Source: Actinoallomurus sp963736325
GTDB taxonomy: Bacteria; Actinomycetota; Actinomycetes; Streptosporangiales; Streptosporangiaceae
Assembly (NCBI GenBank): GCA_963736325.1
Contig: CAVTOG010000016.1
Span: 568,189-632,188 of the forward strand
DNA length: 64,000 nucleotides
Direction: 5' to 3'
A model generated the notes under the pieces. The model did no database searches. It was given only the letters and a program-made list of their open reading frames with translations, and was not told where the DNA came from. Below, piece by piece: positions 6,850 through 15,861 of this stretch (positions within the stretch are counted from its first letter, which is position 1; each line of letters opens with the position of its first letter). Position numbers and translations under genes: made by a program.

Positions 6850-9390
6850 ATGCGATCTTCTGAGATACGTTCCGTCTTCCTCGACTTTTTCACCGAGCGC
6901 GGCCACCGGCTGGTGCCGTCCGCGTCGCTGATCTCTCCCGACCCGGCGTTGTTGCTGAACATCGCAGGGATGAACCAGTTCAAGCCGTACTTCATGGGCC
7001 ATGAGGTCCCGGAGTTCGACCGGGCGACCAGCCTGCAGAAGTGCGTGCGCACCGTCGACCTCGACAACGTCGGCCGTACGAGCCGGCACGGCACGTTCTT
7101 CGAGATGCTCGGCAACTTCTCCTTCGGCGACTACTTCCGCGAGCAGGCGATCGCCTGGGCGTGGGAGCTGTGCACCGGGCACTTCGGCCTCGAACGGGAC
7201 CGGCTGTGGGTCACGGTCTTCGAGGAGGACGACGAGGCCGAGCGGCTCTGGCGTGCGATCGGTGTGAGGCCGGAGCGGATTCAGCGGCTCGGCATGGACG
7301 ACAACTACTGGTCGATGGGGGTCGCGGGCCCGTGCGGGCCCTCGTCGGAGATCCACTACGACCGCGGCCCCGCGTACGGCCGGGAGGGCGGGCCGGCCGT
7401 CGACGGCGAGCGCTACCAGGAGCTGTGGAACCTCGTCTTCATGCAGAACCTCCGCGACGACGACTTCGGCATCGTCGGGGAGCTGCCCGCCAAGAACATC
7501 GACACCGGCCTCGGCCTCGACCGGCTCGCGGCGATCCTGCAGGACGTCCCGGACATCTTCCACAGTGACCTGCTCGTGCCGGTTCTGGCGACCGTACGCG
7601 AGCTGGCCGGAGACGACGGCGGCACCTCCGCGAAGATCGTCACCGACCACGCGCGCACGTCGGCGTTCCTCATCGCCGACGGTGTGCTGCCCTCCAACGA
7701 GGGGCGCGGCTACGTGCTGCGCCGTCTGATGCGGCGGGCGATCCGGCACGGGCGGCTGCTCGGGATCGACGGCCCGGTGCTGAACGCCGCGACCGGTGTG
7801 GTCGTCGACCTGCACGGCGGCACGTGGCCCGAGCTGAGCGCGCACCGGTCGCTCATCGAGCAGGTCGTGACGGCGGAGGAGGAGGGTTTCGCGCGTACGC
7901 TCCGGCAGGGCTCGCGGATCCTCGACACCGCGATACGCGAGGATCGCCTGTCGCCGAAGGTCGCGTTCGACCTGCACGACACGTACGGGTTCCCGTTCGA
8001 CCTCACCGTGGACGCGGCGCACGCGGCGGGTCTCGACGTCGATGAGGACGCGTTCGCGAAGCTGCTGGAGGAGCGGCAGCGCCGCAGCCGTTCCGGCCGG
8101 TCCAGGCGTGACCGCCGGGACCTCGCGGCGGAGTTCGGCCGCACGGACTTCGTCGGCTACGACACGACCGAGGCCGACGTACGGGTGCTGGCGCTGCTGC
8201 GCGATGGCACACCGGTCCCGGCGGCCCGCGAAGGCGACGAGGTCGAGGCGATCCTCGACCGCAGCCCGTTCTACGCGGAGGGCGGCGGCCAGGTCGGCGA
8301 CACCGGCGTCATCCTCACCGCCTCCGGCGCGACCCTCACCGTCCTGGACACCAGGCCCGGCCACGTCCATGTCGTACGGGTCGAGACGGGCGAGGTCGTG
8401 CCCGGTGACGCGCGGGCGGTCGTGGACGCGGACCGGCGCGCCGCGGTCGCGCGGTCCCACAGCGCGACCCACGTGCTGCACGCGATACTGCGCCGCGTGC
8501 TCGGCGACCACGCGAGCCAGCAGGGCTCGCGCGTCGACGCCGGGCGGCTGCGGTTCGACTTCGCGCACTTCGCGCCGCTGGACCCAGAACAACTCCAGAC
8601 CGTGCAGACGCTCGTCAACGACCATCTGCTGGCCGACCCAGACGTACGCGTCTGGCACGCGGACCGCGCCGAGGCGGAGGCGGCGGGCGCGATCGCGCTG
8701 TTCGGCGAGGCGTACGGCGACCGCGTGCGGATCGTCGACATCGGCGACTTCTCGCGCGAGTTGTGCGGCGGCACCCACGTCGGGCACGGTTCACAGGCGG
8801 GGCCGGTGCACATCCTGGGGGAGTCCTCGGTCGGGTCCAGCCTCCGCCGCATCGAGGCGCTGACCGGCGCGGACGCGCTGCGCCACTACGACCACGAGCG
8901 TGCGCTGCTCACCGCGCTCACCGGCCTGCTGGGCGGTACGCCCGACGACGCGCCGGAACGCCTCCGGCAGCGGCTCGCGGAGCTGGGCGAGGCGCGGCGC
9001 GAGCTGGACCGCCTGCGCCGCGGCGAGCTGGCGGCCGAGGCCGTACGCCTGGCGGGGCACGCCGAGCGGGCCGGCCGTGGCTGGCTGACGGTACGCCGCG
9101 TGTCCGGCGTCGGCGCGGAGGAGCTGCGGCCTCTCGTCTCCGCGGTGGCCGAACACCGCGGCGGCGTGGTGGTCCTCGGCGCCGAGGTCGACGGGCGGGC
9201 GATGATGGTCGCGTCGGTCGGCCCCGAGCTTGGCGCACCGGCGCGCGACGTCCTCGCGTCCGCCGCGCGCGTCATCGGCGGCGGAGCGGGCGGCAAGGGG
9301 ACGCTCGCGAACGCGGGCGGCCGGCTCGCCGGACGCCTCGACGAAGCGCTGCGGGTCGCGGCGGACTCCGCACGCGAGATCCTCCGATGA
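6850..9390 (+). CDS. alaS: Alanyl-tRNA synthetase (probably a second copy)
   Basis: 846 residues with the full architecture. The class II catalytic core shows KCVRTVDLDNVG, FFEMLGNFSFGDYF and GPCGPSSEIHYDRGP. A tRNA-recognition helical part follows, then an editing domain with SHSATHVLHAILR and CGGTHVGHG (the HxxxH and CxxxH zinc/editing sites), and a C-terminal DHHA1-like region with GGGAGGKG. It is shorter than the roughly 890 residues usual in actinobacteria, and the core departs from the common form (AGMNQFKPYF for AGMxPFKPYF). It stands alone between an oxidoreductase and an exporter, not beside ruvX/mltG/aroE as the housekeeping alaS normally is. Function is secure; the second-copy status is inference. 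Confidence 0.92.
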   Translation: MRSSEIRSVFLDFFTERGHRLVPSASLISPDPALLLNIAGMNQFKPYFMGHEVPEFDRATSLQKCVRTVDLDNVGRTSRHGTFFEMLGNFSFGDYFREQAIAWAWELCTGHFGLERDRLWVTVFEEDDEAERLWRAIGVRPERIQRLGMDDNYWSMGVAGPCGPSSEIHYDRGPAYGREGGPAVDGERYQELWNLVFMQNLRDDDFGIVGELPAKNIDTGLGLDRLAAILQDVPDIFHSDLLVPVLATVRELAGDDGGTSAKIVTDHARTSAFLIADGVLPSNEGRGYVLRRLMRRAIRHGRLLGIDGPVLNAATGVVVDLHGGTWPELSAHRSLIEQVVTAEEEGFARTLRQGSRILDTAIREDRLSPKVAFDLHDTYGFPFDLTVDAAHAAGLDVDEDAFAKLLEERQRRSRSGRSRRDRRDLAAEFGRTDFVGYDTTEADVRVLALLRDGTPVPAAREGDEVEAILDRSPFYAEGGGQVGDTGVILTASGATLTVLDTRPGHVHVVRVETGEVVPGDARAVVDADRRAAVARSHSATHVLHAILRRVLGDHASQQGSRVDAGRLRFDFAHFAPLDPEQLQTVQTLVNDHLLADPDVRVWHADRAEAEAAGAIALFGEAYGDRVRIVDIGDFSRELCGGTHVGHGSQAGPVHILGESSVGSSLRRIEALTGADALRHYDHERALLTALTGLLGGTPDDAPERLRQRLAELGEARRELDRLRRGELAAEAVRLAGHAERAGRGWLTVRRVSGVGAEELRPLVSAVAEHRGGVVVLGAEVDGRAMMVASVGPELGAPARDVLASAARVIGGGAGGKGTLANAGGRLAGRLDEALRVAADSAREILR

Positions 9391-9395
9391 CCGGG

Positions 9396-11708
9396 TCAGA
9401 CGCGCGTGACGTCCCGTACGTCGAAGCGAGCGGCCTTGCGCGCCATCGAGAAGGCGGTCATCGCGGCCAGCGCCATCGCCAAGATGACCGCCACGGCGAG
9501 CTCCAGCACGGTCGGCGGACGGCCGATGCCCGCGCCGACGCCGCTCGACCGCCCCTGAAGGTCGATCAGCCGCGTCGACATGCTCAGGCCGAGCCCCATT
9601 CCGGTGACCACGGCGATCAGCGCCAGCACGCTCGTGCCGGTGACCAGGCTCGTGGTGACCTGCCGTGGGGTCAGGCCCATGGCGCGCAGCACGACGATGT
9701 CGCGCATGTGGTCGCGGAGCCCGACGGTGGTGGCGGTCAGCAGGTTGGCGGCCCCGATAAGCGCGAGCACGACGACCAGCCCGATGACGACCACGCGGAC
9801 GGTGATGAGCCGCCGCGCGGGGTTCTGCGTCACCTGGATGTCGAGGTGGTCGCCGGACTCGCGCAGGAGCCGCGAGCGCACGATGTTGGGATCCGCGCCG
9901 TGCCGCACGATGACGCTGTACGCCAGCGTCGGTGAGGTGCCCGGCGTCTGTTCGAGGGTGTCCAGCCCGAAGGACAGCACCTCGCCGCTCAGGGAGGGCT
10001 CGATCGTACGGCCGACGATGTGCACGATCACCGGTGCACCGCCGATCGTCAGCCGTACGCGGTCCCCTACATGGACGTGCAGCAGGTCGAGCAGGCCCTG
10101 CCCGGCGACCGCCTCGCCCGCCGTGCGGTACAGCCGCCCGTCTTGTACGGGAAACGGGTAGGGCCGCTGCGACGTACCGACCGCGCGCGCCTGGATCGTA
10201 CGGGTCTGGCCGGGCAGCAGGGCGTCGACCTGTGCCTCCGCGTACACGGCCTTAACGCTGGGGTCGCGCTCGGAGATGATCTTTGCCTCTTCGCCGCTCA
10301 GCCCCACAGGCCGTACGGTCAGCGAGGCAAGGCCGATCTGCTCGGGATGGTTCTCGAAGTTGTCGAGCGTCGACCAGCAGCCGAGCGCGATCGTCACCAT
10401 CAGCATGGGGATGGCCAGCCCGCCGACGGTCAGGACCGCCCGCATGCGCCGCGTGAACGCGTCGCGGGCGCCCAGCACGAGCGCCGGCGGCAGCCGGAGG
10501 AGCAGCGCCAGGCGCGCGAAGTGGGACAGCCGTCCGCCCGGTGGGTCGGCGCTGACGGTGCTCGTGGGCGACACCCGGCTGCCGCGGTACGCCGGCAGGA
10601 GTGTGGCCAGCGCGACGATGATCACCGTCGCGGCCGCGATCAGCGAGAGGCGCCCGAGCGACAGGGGCGCGGTGGCGTTCTCCGTCACCGCCCCGAACAG
10701 CGGCCCGGCGAGGGAGGAGTCGGTCAGCACCGAGCCGATGAGGCTGCCGAGCAGGACCCCGGCGATGCCGAGACCGATCTGTTCGAGGATCAGCATCAGC
10801 CTGATCTGGCCGGGCGTGAAGCCCAGCGCCTTCAGCAGCGCGATGTCCTGCAGCAGCGCCAGGATCCGCCCTCCGGTCGCGAGGCCGATGGCCAGCGCGG
10901 CGGCGACGAGCGCGACCACGCCGAACATGCCGAGCAGCAGCCCGACCAGGCGGCTGTCGGCCTCCATCGATGCGCGGACCTGCGGCCATGCCGCCACCCG
11001 GTCGACGTGGTCGCCGCCGAGCACCGTGACCACCCGCTGGGCGAAGAAGTCGGTGGAGTCCGGGTCGGACAGTTGGAGGCCGGTGAGCAGCTCGGTGTGG
11101 CCGCTCTCGGGTTCGATCGTGTTGAGCTCCGGCGGCAGCACCCACGCGATGCCCGGCGTCGACGAGGGGTACGCGGCCTGGTCCGAGGCGTCGGCGATGC
11201 CGATCACGGGCATGTCGTGGCGCCCGCCGTTGAGGCCGCGGACGCTCAGCCGGTCGCCGACGCCGAGGCGCAGGACGGCCGCGAGAGTGCGCTCGACGAC
11301 GACGCCGTCGGGCCGCGACGGATCGAGCCACCGGCCGTGGGCGAGGATCGGGTGCCCGATCTCGGGCATCCGGCTTCCGAGCGCGCGTACCTCCAGGGGC
11401 GCCCGCTGGCCCTCCTGCACGGCCGTCGCGACCGTGGTCTCGAACGGCCCGCTCTGACCGGTGACGCCGTCCATGTGCGCGAGCGGCGTCAGGTCGGTGC
11501 CGGGACGGGCGTGGATCCAGACGTGCGCGCCGTTGGAGCGGTGGAACAGCCCCTTCCAGGGATCCAGCGCGCCGGCGAGCAGCGTGACCGACATGATCAG
11601 CGCGGTGACGACCCCGGCCACGACGCAGACCGAGAGAATCGCCTGGCCGCGGCGGGCACGAATGTCGGCGCGTATCCAGCGGATGGTGGCGTGCACGGTG
11701 CCTTTCAC
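9396..11708 (-). CDS. FtsX-type ABC transporter permease (MacB-like, two FtsX domains)
   Basis: 770 residues. An N-terminal membrane helix (about 22-45) is followed by a large extracytoplasmic domain, a three-helix FtsX cluster (about 255-385), a further helix near 440, a second extracytoplasmic domain, and a second FtsX cluster (about 640-755, with LRDHMRDIVVLRAMGLTPRQV). The GTG start at 11708 overlaps the stop of the ATPase gene (GTGA). Such permeases do not form channels but transmit ATP-driven motion to export lipids, peptides or drugs. Part of the PadR-ATPase-permease operon. Confidence 0.92.
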   Translation of the reverse strand: MKGTVHATIRWIRADIRARRGQAILSVCVVAGVVTALIMSVTLLAGALDPWKGLFHRSNGAHVWIHARPGTDLTPLAHMDGVTGQSGPFETTVATAVQEGQRAPLEVRALGSRMPEIGHPILAHGRWLDPSRPDGVVVERTLAAVLRLGVGDRLSVRGLNGGRHDMPVIGIADASDQAAYPSSTPGIAWVLPPELNTIEPESGHTELLTGLQLSDPDSTDFFAQRVVTVLGGDHVDRVAAWPQVRASMEADSRLVGLLLGMFGVVALVAAALAIGLATGGRILALLQDIALLKALGFTPGQIRLMLILEQIGLGIAGVLLGSLIGSVLTDSSLAGPLFGAVTENATAPLSLGRLSLIAAATVIIVALATLLPAYRGSRVSPTSTVSADPPGGRLSHFARLALLLRLPPALVLGARDAFTRRMRAVLTVGGLAIPMLMVTIALGCWSTLDNFENHPEQIGLASLTVRPVGLSGEEAKIISERDPSVKAVYAEAQVDALLPGQTRTIQARAVGTSQRPYPFPVQDGRLYRTAGEAVAGQGLLDLLHVHVGDRVRLTIGGAPVIVHIVGRTIEPSLSGEVLSFGLDTLEQTPGTSPTLAYSVIVRHGADPNIVRSRLLRESGDHLDIQVTQNPARRLITVRVVVIGLVVVLALIGAANLLTATTVGLRDHMRDIVVLRAMGLTPRQVTTSLVTGTSVLALIAVVTGMGLGLSMSTRLIDLQGRSSGVGAGIGRPPTVLELAVAVILAMALAAMTAFSMARKAARFDVRDVTRV

Positions 11709-12469
11709 AGATCCAGGATCGAGCCGATGGATGACGCGCCGTCGGCCGTCGGCCGGACCGCGGCGTCATCGACGATCATGCCGTCGAAGAGCGAGATCAC
11801 CCGGTCGGCGGCGCTCGCGACGCGGGCGTCGTGGGTGACGAGCAGGATCGTCTGGCCCTGGTCGTGGACCTGTTCGAGCAGCCGGATCACGTCGCGTGTG
11901 TTGGTGCTGTCGAGATTGCCGGTGGGCTCGTCGGCGAGGAGCAGGCTCGGCTCGTTGGCCAGCGCGCGCGCCAGCGCGACGCGCTGCTGTTCACCGCCGG
12001 ACAGCCGGGTGGGCGTCGCGTCGGCGCGCTCGCCGAGGCCGAGCTCCTCCAGCAGGTACTTCCGGCGTGCCCGCGCCTGCTTGGGCCCGGCGCCGGCGAG
12101 CAGCGCGGGAAGTTCCACGTTGTCGGCGACCGTCATGTTGGAGATGAGGTTGAAGAACTGGAACACCACGCCGACGTGCCGGCGGCGCAGCACCGCGCGC
12201 TCGGCCTCGCCGAGTTCGCCGAGCCGGCTCCCGCGGAGCCAGATATCGCCACTCGTCGCGGGCACGAGACCGGCTAGGAGGTGGAGTACGGTCGACTTCC
12301 CGGATCCGGAGGGACCCATTACCGCGACGAATTCTCCCGAGTGCACGACGAGGTCGATTCCGCGGATGGCGTGGACGTCGACGCCGTCCGAGTGGTGCAC
12401 CTTCCGCAGGTCCTTGGTGCGGATCATCGCTGCTTCGGGGGATGATCCGGTGTCCTCGGCCGCGCTCAC
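11705..12469 (-). CDS. ABC transporter ATP-binding protein (MacB/LolD type)
   Basis: 254 residues with Walker A GPSGSGKST, Q-loop VVFQFFNLI, signature LSGGEQQRVALARAL, Walker B LLLADEPTGNLD and switch His in LLVTHD. GTG at 12469 overlaps the PadR stop (GTGA) and has GGAGGA at ideal distance, so it is preferred to upstream starts inside padR. It powers the FtsX-type permease that overlaps its end. Confidence 0.95.
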   Translation of the reverse strand: MSAAEDTGSSPEAAMIRTKDLRKVHHSDGVDVHAIRGIDLVVHSGEFVAVMGPSGSGKSTVLHLLAGLVPATSGDIWLRGSRLGELGEAERAVLRRRHVGVVFQFFNLISNMTVADNVELPALLAGAGPKQARARRKYLLEELGLGERADATPTRLSGGEQQRVALARALANEPSLLLADEPTGNLDSTNTRDVIRLLEQVHDQGQTILLVTHDARVASAADRVISLFDGMIVDDAAVRPTADGASSIGSILDL

Positions 12470-12969
12470 AGGAGTTCCTCCTGGCAACGTTCGAGCCATT
12501 CGAGGTCGGCCTGCAAGTGCAGGCGGGCGCCTTCGATGAACAGGTCGGAGATGGGGTTGTCCTCTGTCGGGTCGGCTTGGGCGGTCATCGTCCGCATGAG
12601 GCCGAGCAGGTGACGGCGCTGGTTGTTGATGAGAGTGACGCGGTCGGCGGCGCCCGTCATCGGGGCGAGCGCCAGCTTCAAGAAGAACTCACTACGGACG
12701 CGCGGGCCCTCGCCGGGCTCGTCGATCCAGGCCACGAGGGCTTCGCGGCCGGCGGGGGTCAGCTCGTAGACGCGCTTGTTGGGACGGCTCGTCTGCGCCA
12801 CGTCATCGACGCGGACCAGGCCGTCCTTCTGCAGGCGCCCGAGCGTCACGTAGATCTGACCGATGTTCGGCGGGGGATAGGCGCTCCCGAACGTCCGCTC
12901 CAGGGCCTGTTTCAGTTCGTAGCCGTGGGCGGACTCCTTGGCCAACAGCGCAAGCAACACCGATCGCAC
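12466..12969 (-). CDS. PadR-family regulator, first gene of the ABC exporter operon
   Basis: 167 residues. The N-terminal winged helix (LLALLAKESAHGYELKQAL and NIGQIYVTLGRLQKDGLV) is followed by a C-terminal Vir-like helical dimerisation region. GTG start at 12969. It is first in a three-gene operon with 4-bp overlaps, the usual layout of a PadR repressor that senses a compound exported by the linked pump. It is very similar to the PadR protein at 14506-15012, and the same 18-bp element stands 27 bp upstream of both starts. Confidence 0.93.
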   Translation of the reverse strand: MRSVLLALLAKESAHGYELKQALERTFGSAYPPPNIGQIYVTLGRLQKDGLVRVDDVAQTSRPNKRVYELTPAGREALVAWIDEPGEGPRVRSEFFLKLALAPMTGAADRVTLINNQRRHLLGLMRTMTAQADPTEDNPISDLFIEGARLHLQADLEWLERCQEELL

Positions 12970-12995
12970 CCTTCGGCCACCTCCTCAGGAATCGC

Positions 12996-13013
12996 ACATG
13001 TCAGGAATGTTAG
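12996..13013. promoter_or_regulatory. PadR operator candidate, copy 1
   Basis: ACATGTCAGGAATGTTAG lies 27 bp upstream of the padR start at 12969. It matches the element at 15039-15056 in 16 of 18 bases and has the same spacing. It contains ATGT/ACAT half-sites, the usual core of PadR operators. Confidence 0.6.
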
Positions 13014-13125
13014 GCGCGAACACGACACCCTGACACGACTAATCAACTTGAAACTTCCGTTGATCTATGGACAACACGCATGCATTGCATGTATGTAGCC
13101 GACTGAGAATCAGAGAGAGGCCGAC

Positions 13126-14400
13126 ATGGTGCGTTCGCTGGCGAGCAGGCTTTTCGTCGTGGCAGTGCTGGTGGCGGGTTGCGGCCTCACCGGTCCTTCG
13201 CGTGAGGCGAATGACTCGCCCTCGATGGCGTCGAGTGGCCCGATCACCCTCGCGACCGGCCGCGACCTCACGGGGTACATGCAGCCACTGGTCGACAAGT
13301 GGAACGCGGCGCACCCTTCCGAACGCGTGACGCTGCTCGAACTCCCCGAGGCGGCCGACGACCAGCACGCCCAGATGGTCACCAACCTGCAGGCGAAGAG
13401 CGACCGCTACGACGTGCTGAACATGGACGTCGTGTCGACGGCGGAGTTCGCCGACAACGGATGGATCATCCCGCTCGACCGGCGGCAGTTCCCGCTGGAC
13501 CAGTTCCTGAAGCCGGTCGTGGCCACCGCCGTGTACGGCGGCCGCCTCTACGGCGTCCCGTACACGAGCAACGCCGGCGTGCTCTACTACCGCAAGGACA
13601 TCCTCGACAAGGCGGGCAAGCGACCGCCGAAAACCTGGTCCGAGCTCCGGAATCTCGCCCGCACCGTGGCGCCGAAGTACGGCCTGGAGGGATACGCGGG
13701 CCAGTTCCTGACGTACGAGGGCCTGACGGTCAACTTCGCCGAGGCCGTGCAGTCCGCGGGCGGGGCGATCCTCACCGAGGACGGCACGAAGGTCGCCGTC
13801 GACTCACCCCAGGCGCGCCAAGGCCTGCAGTTCCTGGTCCAGGGGTTCCGCGAGGGGTGGATCCCCCGGCAGGCCCTGACCTACAAGGAGGAGGAGTCCC
13901 GCAGGGAGTTCCAGGACGGAAAGCTGCTCTTCCTCCGCAACTGGCCCTACGTCTACGGTCTCGCCGACCGTTCCGACAGCAAGATCCGCGGCAAGTTCGG
14001 GGTCACCGTGCTTCCCGGGGAGGACGGTCCCGGCTCCAGCACGCTCGGCGGCGCCAACCTCGCCGTCAGCGCGTACTCCCGGCACCAGAAGACGGCGATC
14101 GCCTTCATCAAGTACTTCACCGGCCTGGACAACGAGCGCCAGGTCCTCGTCAAGGGGTCGTTCCCGCCGGTGTGGACGCGGCTCTATGACGACCCCGAGC
14201 TGATCAAGCAGTTTCCCTACCTGCCGGTCCTGAAGCACAGCATCCTCGCGGCCATGCCGCGGCCGATGAGCCCCAACTACACCCAGGTGAGCCTCGCGAT
14301 CTCCAACGCGGTGAGCGGGGCCATCTCCCTCCGGCAGCCTCCGGACAACGCCGTGTCGCAGATGGCCGGCGACCTGCGGAGCGTCATCACCAACCGCTGA
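13126..14400 (+). CDS. ABC transporter substrate-binding lipoprotein (sugar type, orphan)
   Basis: 424 residues. The signal peptide ends in the lipobox LVAGC (Cys19), so the protein is anchored outside the membrane. The body is a family 1 solute-binding protein (WNAAHPSERVTLLEL, YDVLNMDVV, YGVPYTSNAGVLYYRKDIL). No permease or ATPase genes adjoin it, unlike normal sugar uptake operons. It is flanked by two near-identical padR genes. A CATGCATTGCATG palindrome lies upstream at 13079-13091. The bound ligand is unknown. Confidence 0.88.
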   Translation: MVRSLASRLFVVAVLVAGCGLTGPSREANDSPSMASSGPITLATGRDLTGYMQPLVDKWNAAHPSERVTLLELPEAADDQHAQMVTNLQAKSDRYDVLNMDVVSTAEFADNGWIIPLDRRQFPLDQFLKPVVATAVYGGRLYGVPYTSNAGVLYYRKDILDKAGKRPPKTWSELRNLARTVAPKYGLEGYAGQFLTYEGLTVNFAEAVQSAGGAILTEDGTKVAVDSPQARQGLQFLVQGFREGWIPRQALTYKEEESRREFQDGKLLFLRNWPYVYGLADRSDSKIRGKFGVTVLPGEDGPGSSTLGGANLAVSAYSRHQKTAIAFIKYFTGLDNERQVLVKGSFPPVWTRLYDDPELIKQFPYLPVLKHSILAAMPRPMSPNYTQVSLAISNAVSGAISLRQPPDNAVSQMAGDLRSVITNR

Positions 14401-14505
14401 CCCTCCGCAGGGACGGAACGACCGCGCCCTCGTTTCCCTGGTGTTCGCCGACATCGGGTCGCGGCCGATGCCCGAATGGCCGCAGTCTCGTAAGTACCGG
14501 CTCGG

Positions 14506-15012
14506 TCAGGTCAGGGCTTCCTGGCAGTGCTCCAGCCATTCGAGGTCGGCCTGCAGATGCAGGCGCGCCCCCTCGATGAGCAGGAGGGCGATCTTGTTGT
14601 CGCGCTCGGTGGCGGAGACCAGATCCGAGAGTCCGCGCATGAGATTGAGGAGGTGCCGGCGCTGTCTGTTGATCAGGGTCATGCGGTCGGCCGCACCCGC
14701 GGCAGGGGCCAGCGCGAGCTTCACGAAGAAGTCGTCGCGGAGGCGGGGGCCGTCGCTCTGCTCGTCCACCCAGGCGGCCACGGCGTCGCGGCCGGCGGGG
14801 GTCAGTTCGTAGACCTTCTTGTTCGGGCGGCTGGTCTGCTCGACGTCCTGGCTACGGACGAGACCGTCCTTCTCGAGCCGTCCGAGCGTCACGTAGATCT
14901 GGCCGATGTTGGGCGATGGGTAGGCACTGCCGAACGTGTGCTCGAGGGCCTGCTTCAGCTCGTAGCCGTGTGCCGGCTCCTTGGCCAGCAAGGCAAGCAG
15001 GATCGGACGCAT
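14506..15012 (-). CDS. PadR-family regulator, paralogue of the 12466 gene
   Basis: 168 residues, nearly collinear with the PadR protein 1.5 kb away: LLALLAKEPAHGYELKQALE, IYVTLGRLEKDGLV, and RLHLQADLEWLEHCQE at the C terminus. It starts at an ATG at 15012. No exporter is attached to this copy. The shared operator sequence suggests cross-regulation between the two paralogues (inference). Confidence 0.92.
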   Translation of the reverse strand: MRPILLALLAKEPAHGYELKQALEHTFGSAYPSPNIGQIYVTLGRLEKDGLVRSQDVEQTSRPNKKVYELTPAGRDAVAAWVDEQSDGPRLRDDFFVKLALAPAAGAADRMTLINRQRRHLLNLMRGLSDLVSATERDNKIALLLIEGARLHLQADLEWLEHCQEALT

Positions 15013-15038
15013 CTGTGGCCACCCCCTCTCTCCTACCT

Positions 15039-15056
15039 ACATGTCAGCCATGTTAG
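15039..15056. promoter_or_regulatory. PadR operator candidate, copy 2
   Basis: ACATGTCAGCCATGTTAG lies 27 bp upstream of the padR start at 15012, the same distance as copy 1 upstream of its gene. Confidence 0.6.
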
Positions 15057-15102
15057 TTCGCCCTGTCAAGCAAATGGATGCCATCAATCTCGGCCTCCTC
15101 CG

Positions 15103-15136
15103 TTGACTCGTATATATGCTCAATATATAACGAGTA
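15103..15136 (+). promoter_or_regulatory. Strong sigma-70-type promoter inside an inverted repeat
   Basis: TTGACT (15103-15108), a 17-bp spacer and TATAAC (15126-15131) form an unusually good vegetative promoter. The spacer lies within a near-palindrome whose arms read ACTCGTATATAT and ATATATAACGAGT, so a regulator could cover it. It points at the RsbW-like gene starting about 100 bp downstream. Confidence 0.6.
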
Positions 15137-15235
15137 TCTATCGAGTCGAGATGATCGAAACCTCGGAGGTGGCCGTATGACCGCGAACGGCCGGATATCG
15201 GCAGGACGTCGAGCAGCGACCGAAGGGTGGCTCCG

Positions 15236-15745
15236 ATGAGCGCCCTCGCACACGAGCAGGTCCCTGTGGTGGCCCCCGCGCCGATCGACTGGCGCGTCTC
15301 GGTCCCCGGGTTGCCATCCATCGTCAGCACCGCACGCCGACTCGTCCGTACGGCCCTCGGCGACTCGCCGCGGGTCGACGACATCGAACTGATCGTCAGC
15401 GAACTCGTCACCAACGCCATCCGCCACACGCGCAGCGGCGCCAGGGGCTCCGCGGTCACACTGCGGATCCTGGCCGAGCCCTACCGGGCCCGCGTCGAGG
15501 TGATCGACCTCGGCCGTACCTCCTGGGTACGCCCCGCCGCGCCCGCCGAAGAGGACGAGTGCGGCCGCGGGCTGCTCATCGTCAACGCGCTCGCCGACCG
15601 TGCCGGCCACGAGAAGGTGCCGCTCGGCCAGGTCTCCTGGGCCGAGATCTCCTGGGACGAACCCCACTTCGCCATCACTCCCACCCTGGCGCCGCTCCGG
15701 GTGCGCCCTCATGCGGCGATGTGCCAGGAGGGGATCTTTCGGTGA
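15236..15745 (+). CDS. ATP-binding anti-sigma-like serine kinase (RsbW/HATPase_c)
   Basis: 169 residues. A single GHKL ATPase fold with N-box VSELVTNAIRH, a G1-like VEVIDLG and GRGLLIVNALADR. Streptomyces-like bacteria have many such small kinases that bind anti-sigma antagonists or signal from light or stress systems. Start ATG at 15236 with a GAAGGG-type site upstream. It overlaps the tiny reading frame that follows by 4 bp. Partner unknown. Confidence 0.85.
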   Translation: MSALAHEQVPVVAPAPIDWRVSVPGLPSIVSTARRLVRTALGDSPRVDDIELIVSELVTNAIRHTRSGARGSAVTLRILAEPYRARVEVIDLGRTSWVRPAAPAEEDECGRGLLIVNALADRAGHEKVPLGQVSWAEISWDEPHFAITPTLAPLRVRPHAAMCQEGIFR

Positions 15746-15852
15746 CCGGCTCCCGCATCACCCCCGGTCAGCGGGTCGAACTCGCGGTCGACAACCGCCG
15801 CGTGCACTTCTTCCACCCTCAGGCCGGCCTCGCCATCGGCCGTACCAGCTGA
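15742..15852 (+). CDS. 36-residue ORF resembling the tail of a sugar ABC ATPase
   Basis: GTG overlaps the stop of the kinase gene (GTGA), giving translational coupling. The product reads GQRVELAVDNRRVHFFHPQA and ends GLAIGRTS. From memory this resembles the last strands of the TOBE domain of MalK/MsiK-type ATPases (VELAV..RRLHFFDPETGLAI). It is either a remnant of a lost ATPase or a minimal functional peptide. A strong terminator follows directly. Confidence 0.5.
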   Translation: MTGSRITPGQRVELAVDNRRVHFFHPQAGLAIGRTS

Positions 15853-15861
15853 TCACAGACC

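Noticed and set aside
6844..8787. 647-codon minus-strand frame opposite alaS
   Set aside because: Its composition is typical of antisense shadows, and alaS occupies the same DNA with all its motifs.
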